64,000 bases of DNA. Origin: Adineta steineri (Eukaryota; Rotifera; Eurotatoria; Adinetida; Adinetidae). Of the stretch, positions 1-11,196 are shown piece by piece. Position 1 is the stretch's first letter; every line of letters begins with the position of its first letter. A program made the translations under genes and the position numbers. The notes beneath the pieces were generated by a model, which saw only the letters and a program-made list of their open reading frames with translations, did not search any database and was not told the origin of the DNA. Where the stretch lies: positions 62,001 to 126,000 of the forward strand of contig CAJNOI010000202.1 of NCBI GenBank assembly GCA_905250115.1. Direction: 5' to 3'.

Positions 1-1371
1 TATCTATATTTATTAATAAAAATTCATGAATTAAATTTGAACTAATCATTATTATTATTACTGTCAATGATGTTAAAAATGCTGAAAAACATGTATTTAA
101 TATTAATAATATTGATAGATCATGTGATCTTTGTTCATGAATTATTTCAATAAAAATTAAAAATATACAGACAAATATACTTATACTTAGTAATACCAAA
201 GACCAATTAATAATTCCAAATATTAATGAAGATATTAATATATTTATTCTAACAATATTTCATTAAAATTTGTATTCAATCAATAACTATTCAATGATAT
301 TTCTTAATAATAAATTAGATGTATTCTACATGAACATTATGGGTATGAAACGATATTAGCACCTACCCAGCAATATATCAGCGATAGAAATACTTGGAAA
401 TCTCCTTATAAATAAACTAAGTGTTATGTACTCATCCAGGACAACGCAAAAGAAAAGACCTGATATACTTTTCTTTAAATAAACACATCTTATTTCACTA
501 TTTTATAAAATTTATTATAATCATTATCAATTTTATATTATTATATTTGAATAATTTAATATCTATTGATATTTCTTGGAAGTATTATTTTAAGAAGTCA
601 GATATAACACAACATTATAAAAAATAGATAATAATCAAAAAGAGATATTTGATATACTCTATGTTTAATCTTATTTAAATTCTATTCTCACACTAAACAA
701 ATACATAGTGAATTCTAATAATAGTAAGAATATTGTTATTCAAGTAGATATGTCATTAAAAATGATATTCTAAAAAGGAGTAACATTAAGAACAAGAATA
801 CTTTGTTATATGATAATGATGTAAGATCAACAATATCTATAAAAACGAAACCTAGATTCAAATTTCTATCACAAACTCCATTTATATCATTTGTATCTAT
901 AATTAAAATATCGAACGACATCATTGAAAATGATTCGAAACTGTTATTGTCTCAAAGATCATTGAAATAACAAGCATTAAAGTATATTAATAAAAATGCT
1001 GAACATTTCTTTTTTTGTCAATCAATACAGATAGACATCAATAGTATTTCCTTCAAGGTTGAGAAGATTGTTAGAAATCTATATTAAATGCTTCAAAAGT
1101 ATCACACACCCACTTGACACAAAATGCACGACTATATATAGGTTGGTAGAAGGAGAAAACCCATATATGAATACGAAAGGAAAATCCCTAACATGAACAT
1201 CTCTTAGAATAACATAAAAGATAAGATAACAGAGAGAGGACTAACCCTTCATATATGAAAGAGGAAAATACCTCTCGATAGAAAGAATGACAAGAGGGAA
1301 AAATATCTATATATAAGAAGACGAACAGAAAGGAAAATACATATCGCTAGAGAGAATGACAAGAGAAGATA
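1..1371. other. AT-rich non-coding stretch
   Basis: I see no convincing gene. The longest open frames are short, of low complexity and dominated by AT-rich codons. The right part (about 1140-1370) is purine-rich with loosely repeated GAAAGAGAGGAAAAT-like words, a degenerate microsatellite-like texture. The stretch ends at the target-site duplication of the hAT-type element. Confidence 0.6.
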
Positions 1372-1591
1372 ATACATATCAGGGTTGCCAACTGTGCCCC
1401 ATTTTGGGGTACAGTGCTCCGCTTCATCGCTTTGTACCTTACAAAATTGTGTACCTCATGAGGTACATATTCTGTACCTCATTCAAGCTTTTAAGTCTTT
1501 AGTACAATTTATAAATCTTCTAATAAAAATAAGCTATATTCCCCACTAGATTTTTGTCTGTCTTACACAGACATCTATAATAAAATGTATG

Positions 1592-1966
1592 CCCAAGTCA
1601 GCCCATGCGCCATTTGTACGCGTACGTACATACTTCGTACGTGTGACGTACATACCCTTCGTGCGCGTGACGTGCGAGACGCTCGGTACGCGCACTTATT
1701 GTCACACGTACGTACAGTACGCGTACCGAATGTGACGTACGCCTAAATGACGCGACCCTTGACTGGATCTTTGTTTACATCATTTTTGCGTAATTTTTTT
1801 GTGGTGCCGTGACGTCACGCGTACTAATGTGCACGAAGTGTACGTAACGCGAACTTAAGTGTGACGATTGGTACAAAGAAGTGCACGCACCGTACGCGTA
1901 ACATCACGCGCACAAGCGCGTACCAGTGTGACGTGCGCGTACAGATGGCGCACTAGCTGACTTGGG
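1592..1966. mobile_element. CpG-rich palindromic MITE-like insert nested in the hAT element
   Basis: The left end reads CCCAAGTCAGCCCATGCGCC and the right end is its near reverse complement (CCCAAGTCAGCTAGTGCGCC when read on the minus strand). Between them the base composition changes abruptly: the insert is packed with CGTACG, GTGACGTACG and GCGCGT words in both orientations, while the surroundings are strongly AT-rich. I see no open frame of use and no clear target-site duplication. It is best read as a small terminal-inverted-repeat element that inserted into the older hAT copy. It could alternatively be an internal palindromic part of that transposon. Confidence 0.55.
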
Positions 1967-2340
1967 TGGGTGAAGAACTGGTCAATACATATTAACATCC
2001 ATATTATTTAATGTCCAACTTCATCTTGGATTATTCAATTTTATCTACTATTTTTACCACGAACAATGAAATAAGTTTTAATGAATTTTCTCCTTTTGTC
2101 ACTTCTCATAGTTTCAATATTTTTCTTTTGATATTTAATAAACATATATTGTCTGAAAAATGAATCTAGATATAATTTTCTTTTCAATTGACTTGATGAT
2201 AATCTTCATATGGAATTGAAAGAAATTTATGAAATAGAAACTTCTGAAGATTTAGAAGTAACAACTAGTAAAGAAATTTATTGTTTTTGAGACCAACAAA
2301 CTATTAATATCAAGAAAAAAATATCTCTTTATCATCAAAG

Positions 2341-2511
2341 TCAAAAAGACGTTGTGCCTTCAATAAACAATGGTTAAACGATCCAGAATATGCAGCGTTT
2401 CTTAGAGAATGTCGAACTGATAAATATTCTGTCCACTGTGCTATATGTAAATCAGATTTTTCTATTGCTAATGGTGGTGTTTATCTAATTAATCGTCATA
2501 TTGAACATGTA
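2341..2511 (+). pseudogene. BED-type zinc-finger fragment of a hAT transposase
   Basis: This is a 57-codon open stretch inside the hAT-type element. It starts with a basic SKRR segment, then an FNKQWLNDPEY block, a CAIC cysteine pair about 33 residues in, and the sequence SIANGG, ending in HIEH. This order (basic start, W-L-x-D-P, CxxC, S-x-A-N-G-G, His pair) is typical of the N-terminal DNA-binding finger of hAT-like transposases and related host proteins. It runs into stop codons shortly afterwards and no RNase-H-like catalytic part follows before the element ends, so I call it a relic. Confidence 0.7.
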
Positions 2512-3045
2512 TTAATGTATAATTTTGTATTTCTTTTTAATTGTATTGTTTTCAATCGTGAATTTATGAACTAACTAGCAGAGTGCTTTTTCATAGAAAA
2601 TGAACAATAAAGCTAATTAAGTTATAAACATAGTGAAATATTATGTTACTTTTTACAAAAGAAGATTTACTTCATCGTTTTCTCAATTAAATCGAACATT
2701 TCAGGAGGAAAATGATGTACCCCAGAGTTGTTCCTTTTTCTAAAAAGGAATGTACCCCATTTTGACTCTCAAAAACCCCATTTGAAAAATAAGAGTTGGC
2801 AACCCTGATACATATATAAGAAAAAGAATAGAACGGAGAACGAAAGAGAATATGACATATATACGATCATCGTGATGATTGTTCTTCTTAATTGCATCTG
2901 TGTAAGATGCAGAGCATAACACAAATAAATGGAAAATAATCATTTCAATCAAAACTATGTGATATTAATGCATGATTTCTATTTAATGGATACTTTCTAT
3001 CTGCTGCTTTATATTCAACTGATTATCAAAATTTGATATAAAAAA

Positions 3046-3342
3046 AGCAATGTTTATTCTTAATTGCAAAGAAGATGGTGATGATATTCATTTATTTCAA
3101 CAATATTGGACAAAAAATATTTTCAACCATGTTTATTTATTGATCCAAAACAATTAAAGATTGAAAATAATCAATTAATTGATCGAAAAATAAATAATAT
3201 TATTGAACAATTTATTCTTCAATTGCATCAATATGAACTTTTAGAATTATCTTCCGATATTCTCTGGTTTTTTATTAAAAACAATCAAATAAATTATATA
3301 AATGATTTACGAACAATATTTATTTTATATGATAAATCTTGA
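3046..3342 (+). pseudogene. Unrecognised coding fragment, probably frameshifted
   Basis: A 78-codon frame (3106-3342) with a mixed, non-repetitive composition (FQPCLFIDPKQ near its start, ELLELSSDILWFFI near its middle) looks like real protein. A second open stretch just upstream, in another frame (about 3046-3130, with DGDDIHLFQQYW), seems to lead into it, as if one base had been lost near 3110. No start codon context or domain is recognised. It ends about 70 bp from the convergent stop of the insulin-degrading enzyme gene. It may be a gene remnant; it could also be the last exon of a gene whose other exons I cannot see. Confidence 0.3.
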
Positions 3343-3411
3343 TTAGACGAATAAATATTTAGAGGTAATGCGAGATTATAAAAAGAAATATGATGATTAC
3401 AAAAGTTCTGT

Positions 3412-6400
3412 TTATAATTTGTAGAGAACTGGTACGTCAATGTTTTCATATGATTGAGCAAGTGGATAACATGGCATTTTACTTTTCCATACGTGAACAT
3501 TGCCAATCCATTCTTCCTAGAAACAAACAAATATTTCAACAAGTATTAATTAATAATTGATTTACTTTTGGTAAAATAATTTGTTTTTCAGATATAATAT
3601 TTTCTTTTTCTTTAGAATCTTTATTAGTTATTGTATCAATAATAAGCGGTTGTTTATTTAATTTAACTGTATGTTCAACAGCTCCTTCAATTATTGTTTC
3701 AGTATTTTCTTCATTAGTAATAGCTGCTAATTCATTTACTTCGTTAATAATAGATTTTTTATCATTTGATCCTTGTAATGCTATTGCAGATGGATTAACA
3801 TGAACAGATAATTTACGACGATGAATAGAATTTAATGATATATGATGATCATAAAAACGAAGTAAATCAGTACGTTCCAAAGATTTTATTATTTCAACTT
3901 CAAGTTGAGCTATATAAATTTTGTTGATATTCTGAAAAAAATAAATAAAATATTTTAATAACTTACGTCGATTGAAACAAAATTGATGACTGGTTGTTTC
4001 ATTCCAAAATTTGTATACTTGACTATGCATTCCCTTTGGAATTTCGACTTTTTTTATCATATAACCTTCACGTTGTTTTTTAAATACATCATCAGACATA
4101 TTCAAAATATAATCCTATTAAAATGAAAGATTTTATGTAACTTTCCTTAAATAATTTCTTTTTGAAAATCAATTCAATCGTCAAACATAAAAACATCTGA
4201 ATAAAATTATTATTAATGGTATCACATTAGGAAGAGATATAACAAAAGGTTGATATTAACTTATATTCGGAACATAACCAATAAACATTGATTTCTTTTG
4301 TGTCAGACAGTTGGCATAAAAAAAGCATTAATTATTAGTTAAAAGACAATCCGATCTAAGTCCAGTTATATTAGATTTCATACAAAAGTAGACCTAAAAG
4401 TATTCATTAGCAAGTCATATTGTTAACCAAATTAATCAAAACTACGTCTATCTTAGGCGATCAAAGATAAATAACATTCATTTGTTTAATCAAATGATTC
4501 TCAAATAATTCATCATATGAGTAAAAAGATTTGATTCTTTTTTAAACATCACACATATTTGTAAGCGGCTCAGGTCATGAAACATGCATTAATACTATAT
4601 GTAATAAGATACAAACCATAAGAAATATTACAGAAGTGTGACTTTGTCGTAGTTTGTTTCAGAACTTCTCCTGTATGATATTTAGAATATTTTTCATTAT
4701 TTAGATTCTACGTACTCTTATCGAGTCAATAAATAATTCAATACGTTGATTAACATGATCAAGTTTTCTAGTCGATTGTACAGCAACTCTAAAACCTTGT
4801 ACACCACGTGAACGACGTGCACCAGAACTAACATCATAACCTAATTGTTCTTTTGTTCTTAATTGATCAAAACAACGTTCATGAACAAAATGACAAAATA
4901 ATCCAAGTAAAGCATTATTTTCAAGTGTTTGTTGAAAACATTGTAAATATATTTCAATAGCATGTATTTTATGAGCATCATTAAGCATTGTATATGCATA
5001 ATTACAACCTAGGAATAGAAGTAAATAATATGTTTATAAAACCAAATATATAAAACTAACCTTCTGGTAATGTTAATTCACGTTGATTAAACCACATACT
5101 GGGAAAAAGTGGTTGATAAAAACGTTTCTCTTGAAATTTTTGTTCAATTAAACTCATGTATTCAAGTGCATGCTAGAAAGAAAATTTAAAATAAAAGTTT
5201 AATAAAAAACATATATAAGCTTTTTCTATGACAATTAATTGAAAAAATTAAAACTCAAGGTTATGATCTAATTAATAAATAATTTCTTTCACGAAAACAA
5301 GTTTCGTATATTTATTATCGGTCAATCTTCCAGAGATAAATGAGTCTACTATCATATATCTCTATTTATAGTTTTGCGTAAAAACGATTGAATATTTGAA
5401 TAAATCAATATTAGTCTCAGTTTCTACTTACATCTTTTGTTAAATTTCCATACATTAATGAATCCGTAAAAAAACGAGTTAACATTCGTGTTATAAATGA
5501 ATCGAGATCATGTGCTGTAATACCTTTAAAAAGTAAAGAAAAATATTTTAATTTTATTGTTTTCTTTTGTTTTTAAATATACTATCAATACAACTGAGTA
5601 ATTCATTTTTATCCCATTGATGTTCAGCTGTCAAATATGTAACACCATAACGTGCCATTCGATAAGGATCACTGCGACGAAAATTTTTTAATGATCGTTT
5701 AAGCTATCAGAAGAACTATTTCAATTAATTTTAATAAATTATTAATTCAATTACTTTTTCTTTTATTATTTCAAATCGTTGAGGATTAACTTTAATATCA
5801 ACCATATGATCAATAATCGTCTCAAGTAATTGTTTAATTTTATGATTAAATCCATATACAGTTAACTTAAGAATGAATATTTATGTCTATTTTTGTTTTC
5901 TACTAGAAATTAATATTAATTTACTCGTATACCATAATCGAAATCATATAATCCATAATGTAATCCACCAAGTTGGGCTGGATAAACAATTTCAGTTAAA
6001 GAATCTTCAACTAATTCAACATAAAGTGTATTCATATTAGAATGTAATGGATCTGCATTTCCCAACGGACTAAAATCAGAAACTTTAAATTTAAATAAAA
6101 TAAGAAATTTCAATCTTACTTTCGTAATTCAAAATAAAGATATGCTTTAGGTAATCTATAAAATGTATCTTCACCATAAAAAAGTCGACAAAATTCATTT
6201 TCCTTTAATACAATAAAAATAAATATTTCAAAGCCATATTTTTATTTTACTTTTATTTTTATTGGTAATTGTGGTCGTGCGGAATGTTTTTCTTTTGAAA
6301 ATGATTGAAAATCAGTTGGAATAAATTCATTTAGTTTTGGTAAATGAAGTTCAGGAATAAGTTCACATGTTTCACAACGTTCAATAAGTTCTTCAAGTAA

Positions 6401-9095
6401 ATATTCTTGTTTATATTGTGTACCATACCATTTTTCTTTTTCTGTTGCAATCCAAGCAAATTCTTTACTTTCAAGAAATACTCTTAAATAAAATTTTGAA
6501 TAATTTTATTCAATTAAAATATTTTTCTTAATTTACCGCATTTTACTTGGAATTAAATATTCATTAAGTTCTTCAATTATTAACTTTGGACGAAATTCAC
6601 GTATTTGATAAGGTCCCGAAAGACATTCAGTTAATGGATAATCCTGACAAAGATAACGGAACAATTAAATATCACAAAACTGTTTATTCAGATTAAAACG
6701 TTTAGAATAGTTGTTTTACTTTAAAAACAAATTTAAACGATCTATGTAGTTATAAATAATTGTAAGATAATATTTTCTTTAGAAAATATGTCAGCAAAAG
6801 CAGATGAAAAGTATTTGTCGGAACATTTTCCGTTAATTAATTCGCCGAATTTATTAATTGTTAATACGATTAACAGATTCGACACGATTTAGTTTTCTTA
6901 GCAAAAATTCGTCGAAATATACACATCTATGGAAATTTAACTTTTAATAAATATTCTTAATGACCTTTTTATTATCTTATACCAATTATTCATTATTGTT
7001 TTTTTTGTGTTATCACACAATAAGTATTTCTGACTATCATGTGAAGGATTTCTCACATTAGTTTCTCGTTCTTTGATATATTATAGATACTATATGCAAG
7101 ATAAGAAAACGAAATCTCTATCCTCTTCCTCTTTGTTCTTATCTCTCTGTCCTTTTATTTACGGAAACGATCGAACTTTTAGAATAGATCACATGTCATT
7201 TGAACAAATTGATATAAAAGAGAGCGCGCGCTCATACAATGAAGTAAACTGTTTAGATGGTGGTTTTGAATCTTCAAGTTCTAAACAATGCAAAAAACGT
7301 AATTTTCTATTGAGTTTCTTGTTAAAATAAAATGAGATTCGCTGGTATTTATAGTACATTAATTAGATTGCAAGTCTTTCTATTTATATCAACACTGATG
7401 GAATTCTTCTGATAAAATCTTTAAGGTAAATCAAAAGTCAGAAAAGAAACAAATTGACTATCAATCGGTTAGACGTACCCTCATTCGACCCGCTAAATTT
7501 GAGACAAAATCATCTGCTGGTTCTTTTTCACGAAATTGAAAACGCATTGCTTTTAAATTCTAAATACAAAATAAAAATACAACATATGTATTTTTTGATT
7601 AACATTATTTTACTTTGCGCTCATCAAAAATCCATTCTTTTGGTCCTTCTTTTCGTAACATAGCCATATATTGATAAACAATATAAATAATGTCTTGCCA
7701 TCGATCTAATTTCAAAGAAAAAGTTTTTTTTATTCATTAAATAAAACCATCAATTTTATTTTACATAATCCTTCGATTGTTAATTCTAAATGGACATAAA
7801 AAAAATTAAAACCAGGTGCAACATTTTTTTCTCCAGATACCAATTCAGTAGCAAAGCCCAACTTTTTTAAATATGATAATAATGAACCATCACCTTCATG
7901 TCCAATCAAGTGTGAAAGATGTGATTCAGGCTGAATAAAATCGAGGTATTCTTCAACACATGATGATTAAAATAAAATAATAAACTGTGTTATACTTACA
8001 TTACAATAATATAAATGTTTATGATCAGGTATAACCCAATGTATTCTTAAATGATGATATTCTTTAATAGGAACAACATAACAAATTGTCTTAAAGAATA
8101 AAAATATTAAATAAAAAAAAGAAATTTTGAAAATCTATTGAAGCAAAAACTAACTTTTCGTTTACTTTCACCATATGGATCCGCAGGATATTTTACTTGT
8201 TTTAATTTTTTATTTGGAACATCATTAAAACTTTTCATAACAAGTGATTGAAGTTCATCAAGTGATTCTAAATAATTAATTTGATATTTATTTTATTTTT
8301 GATGAATTAATCACATACGATTGCCAAGTACAGCTAAACTCATTCGATTTGATGAATATTCAGCTGTATAAAAATCCGAAAGTACTTGTCGAATATCAAT
8401 ACCACGTTGCATAGGCGTTGTTCTTAATGATTCACTATTACCAGTTCGAAATCTTGAGTAGGGATGTTGAGGATCTGATGTCGAACTTTCTAAATGATAA
8501 ACACGCTGCGTATCGTTAGATAATTCTCCTTCGTATTCAGAATTAACTGCTTCTATTTCTCGATCGATAGATGATGCAGAAAAAAGTGGTGAAATAAAAA
8601 ATTGTGCAAAACTAAAATAGATAAATTTCATTTGATTAAATAATGAAAATATTAACAAAACTTACACATCAAGTGCTTCGGGTAATAAACTTGGATTAAT
8701 ATCAAAATAATAATTTGTATGATCACCACTAGTAGAAGCATTGGAATGGCCACCATTTTCTTCTATCAATTTTGAATATTCATTTTCACCTGGATACTAT
8801 AAATATTTCATATGATTATTTTCATTATTAAGAAACGTAAATAAAAATTTACTTTCAAACTACCCATAAAAAGCATATGTTCAAGAAGATGAGCAATACC
8901 AGGAACATCTCTTGGATCAGCTAAACTACCAATTGAAACATCAAGTGCAGCAGCTGCTTTATCAATATTTGGATGACTTATCAGTACAACAAGCATCTCA
9001 TTTGAAAGTTCTAATCCACGATAATTCCATGAGTCACTATCACCTTTTTTTATATTATCAACAATACGAACAATTGTTGAATCTACGGATGCCAT
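3412..9095 (-). CDS. IDE: Insulin-degrading enzyme-type M16 zinc metalloprotease
   Basis: This is a complete multi-exon gene. The first exon (9095-8853) starts at ATG 9095 and holds the inverted zinc motif HLLEH (residues 69-73). Exon 2 (8796-8666) continues [10 protein letters not shown], and exon 3 (8611-8319) has [10 protein letters not shown], whose last glutamate (about residue 150) is 81 residues from the first histidine, as in human IDE, completing the zinc site. Later exons match IDE in order: [16 protein letters not shown] (about 7900), the [11 protein letters not shown] block (about 7530), [18 protein letters not shown] (about 6050), [16 protein letters not shown] (4840) and [11 protein letters not shown] (3800). 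The end is exon 3909-3567 after a 57-nt intron, then 3516-3412 ending YKL-stop. Two introns are long (about 7480-6645 and 4715-4115). IDE degrades amyloidogenic and hormone peptides in cytosol and peroxisomes. No breaks are seen. Confidence 0.93.
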
Positions 9096-10106
9096 TTGTT
9101 TTTCTGATTCAATAGCTATGAAATGAAATTTTCAAATGAATAGACAAGTTGTATTTCGGCGAGGAAGATAGTTGCAGATCTAGAAAGAAAATAAAATAGC
9201 TAACGAGAAAGAGTTACCAGCTTAAACATCGCTTTTTAGCTGATACTTTGTGCATAAGCAGACCTTGATGAGACTAGTAAAAGCCTAAAAGGATGAGGAC
9301 TAATAGACCTTTCTTTCTAAGTTATAGTCATTTTACCGAAATTTCAGCCTATGTATGGGAGGACCCTCTCTTTGACGTTGTATCGTATCCGAATGAAGAA
9401 CAAAAGCATCAAGAGAAAGAAAAAGAAGCAAAAAATGGGAATACCGAAAAGCGAGGTATGATGTGAAAGAATATATGAAGGCATATGAAGATATGCTTGT
9501 AACACCTTCCCGGGCAGACAAGAAAAGAAAAATACGGCGTTTCTATGCGTAAAAATTCGTTTTTTGTAGAAAAAGTCGAGTTGCTAACAATAAAAAATGT
9601 CTCCATCATTTTACTTTTAAAAGATTGATAAGAGAAAGACGCGTAACAAATCGAAGGCCCTTTAAAAAAAATGTTACGAACGATATCGATATATTTAACG
9701 AACTGATGATCCGATAAGAAAATGCGCAAAACGACGATGATTTATAACTTCGATAAATTTGAGCAGGAGATCAGACAATCATCAAAATATGAAGACGATA
9801 AATAGTATGATTTTGACCTGAAATGTCTCGAACAGTTATGTTTGTACGACGACAAAGAAAACTAGCGCAAAAACAAATTATTTGAAAAGATATTAAAATG
9901 TTTGTGTGATGTTCACAGAAGACGTAAAATTGAAAATGAGGACAAGAATGTATTATCGAAAATATTCGAAGCGAAAGATTACAATTAAAGAGATTTTCTG
10001 CCAATATTCTATGCGAAGAAGAAGGCAAAAATCATTATCCATATGAAACCGAGTGTCAATATATGAATAACGAGTTTGAAGTAGTAGTGGGTAATATTGC
10101 AATATC

Positions 10107-10300
10107 CAGGGGTGGCGCGAGTCAGCCAACATGGGGGGGGGGTGTAACGAAATGTTTTTGATTTTTTAGGGGGTGTAGCACGATCTTTGTTCAAAAACTT
10201 CAGAAAATTTGCCGATTTTGTTGAGCAAAAAATAGAAATTTTCAAAGATTGGGGGAGTGTTACACCCCCCCCCCCCCCCCCCCCCGTCGCGCCACCCCTG
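10107..10300. mobile_element. 194-bp hAT-like MITE
   Basis: The ends are CAGGGGTGGCGCGA and its exact reverse complement TCGCGCCACCCCTG. The flanking 8-mers are GCAATATC (10099-10106) and GTAATATC (10301-10308), one mismatch apart, as expected for an old hAT target duplication. The interior has a G-run after the left end and a run of about 20 C before the right end. It has no coding capacity. It interrupts the decayed plus-strand gene. Confidence 0.8.
10266..10285. repeat. Poly-C homopolymer
   Basis: A run of about 20 C lies just inside the right end of the hAT-like MITE, matched by a shorter G-run inside its left end. Its exact length is unreliable in most assemblies. Confidence 0.9.
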
Positions 10301-10772
10301 GTAATATCATATATTAAAAGAGATTCCAAATTTCAAGGAATTCCTATTGTTCCATTGTGCGTTCTCGACTTTGTGAGATGATGTTGAGAATACATAAATG
10401 TTATTCTCTCTCTCGTAGAGAAGAGTCTAGTAATCATAAATTGTTTTCTTGCTTGATTGATTGTTTGTGTTTCCGCAGGGTCAAAAGAACATTGAAAATC
10501 GATTTTTCGGAAAAGACATTTCTCGAGGTATTTCAATGCGGGGAGTTCGAATCTGAAGTCTGTTAGGTGGCCATGGTTAGGGGTGGGTGGGTGAAGGGCG
10601 GAAGGGAGAGGTCGAAAAAATATTTAAAATCAATTTTTCACGGTTTTCATTTGTTTTTCCAGTAAATGTAAAGAAAATGCATTTCTACGAGAAAGACCTA
10701 AGCGAGTCCTCGAACGAACGTTACTTGTATTCTGTTGTTAAATATACGGATAGGTGCGTTCGATGTGTTTAG

Positions 10773-11196
10773 AACATAACAAGCTGAATCTTTTTTATTT
10801 TATTTAATAACATATAATATTAAGAAGAAGAAAAGAACGTGAACGAATTAATAATAATATAGATATATTATGATCATATATTTCATAACAACCTACCGCT
10901 TTAGAAAAGAATGTTTTGAACACAAACACTTTTTTAAATGAGTCACAATTTAACAATAATCACAAAATATGACTAGAAAATGGGGGAAAACGTCAAAAAG
11001 AAAAGAAGAAAGAGAGAAAATATATATATTTACCATCATAAGAAGAAATATCTGACAATTGAGAAAAAGAAACTTGAACAGCAGGATGAAGAAGGAAGAA
11101 AAAATAATTTGAACAGCAGGATGAAGACAAAAGAAAAAAAATAAGAAGAAATATAGCAAGTTATTGTTCGTTTGTTGATGATCATTTCTTAAAAAA
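10773..11196. other. Non-coding, purine-rich spacer
   Basis: AT-rich and GAAGAAAAG-rich on the plus strand, with a short direct repeat of GAACAGCAGGATGAAGA (about 11074 and 11112). No gene is seen. The long minus-strand open frame here is a poly-F/L artefact of the purine-rich opposite strand. Confidence 0.5.

Larger units (their letters stand above)
1380..2807. mobile_element. hAT-type DNA transposon copy, defective
   Basis: The element begins CAGGGTTGCCAAC and ends with the exact reverse complement GTTGGCAACCCTG. It is flanked on both sides by the same 8-bp word ATACATAT (1372-1379 and 2808-2815). An 8-bp target duplication with CAGGG-type terminal repeats is the signature of the hAT superfamily. 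The words next to the ends (GTGCCCCATTTTGGGGTACA on the left, GTACCCCATTTTGAC on the right) also form imperfect subterminal repeats. Inside is a short reading frame resembling the N-terminal zinc finger of hAT transposases (2341-2511), but no catalytic domain. The copy is therefore non-autonomous or a decayed internal-deletion derivative. It also hosts another insertion (1592-1966). Confidence 0.85.
9348..10772 (+). pseudogene. Decayed gene of unknown function, split by a MITE
   Basis: After a splice-acceptor-like TTTCAG (9342-9347) a frame begins VWEDPLFDVVSYPNEEQ. It shifts frame at an A-run near 9430 and goes on with YRKARYDVKEYMKAYEDM. Further blocks, with lysine- and glutamate-rich charged composition, run to about 10070 and resume after the MITE (10107-10300) as RDSKFQGIPIVPLCVLDFV. 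Later pieces (VKRTLKIDFSEKTFLEVF about 10480; MHFYEKDLSESSNERYLY about 10680) look like further exons, the second preceded by TTTTTCCAG. In-frame stops interrupt the older part (TAA and TAA near 9550 and 9714, TAG, TAG and TAA between about 9795 and 9990). No family is recognised. The slightly higher GC and the consistent coding texture are what separate this from noise. Confidence 0.45.

Noticed and set aside
421-627. Short plus-strand frame near the left edge
   Set aside because: No ATG start, low-complexity I/L/K/Y composition typical of chance frames in AT-rich DNA.
1592-1966. Considered as a CRISPR-like or satellite array because of repeated CGTACG words
   Set aside because: Units are irregular, in both orientations, without uniform spacers; the inverted ends fit a MITE better.
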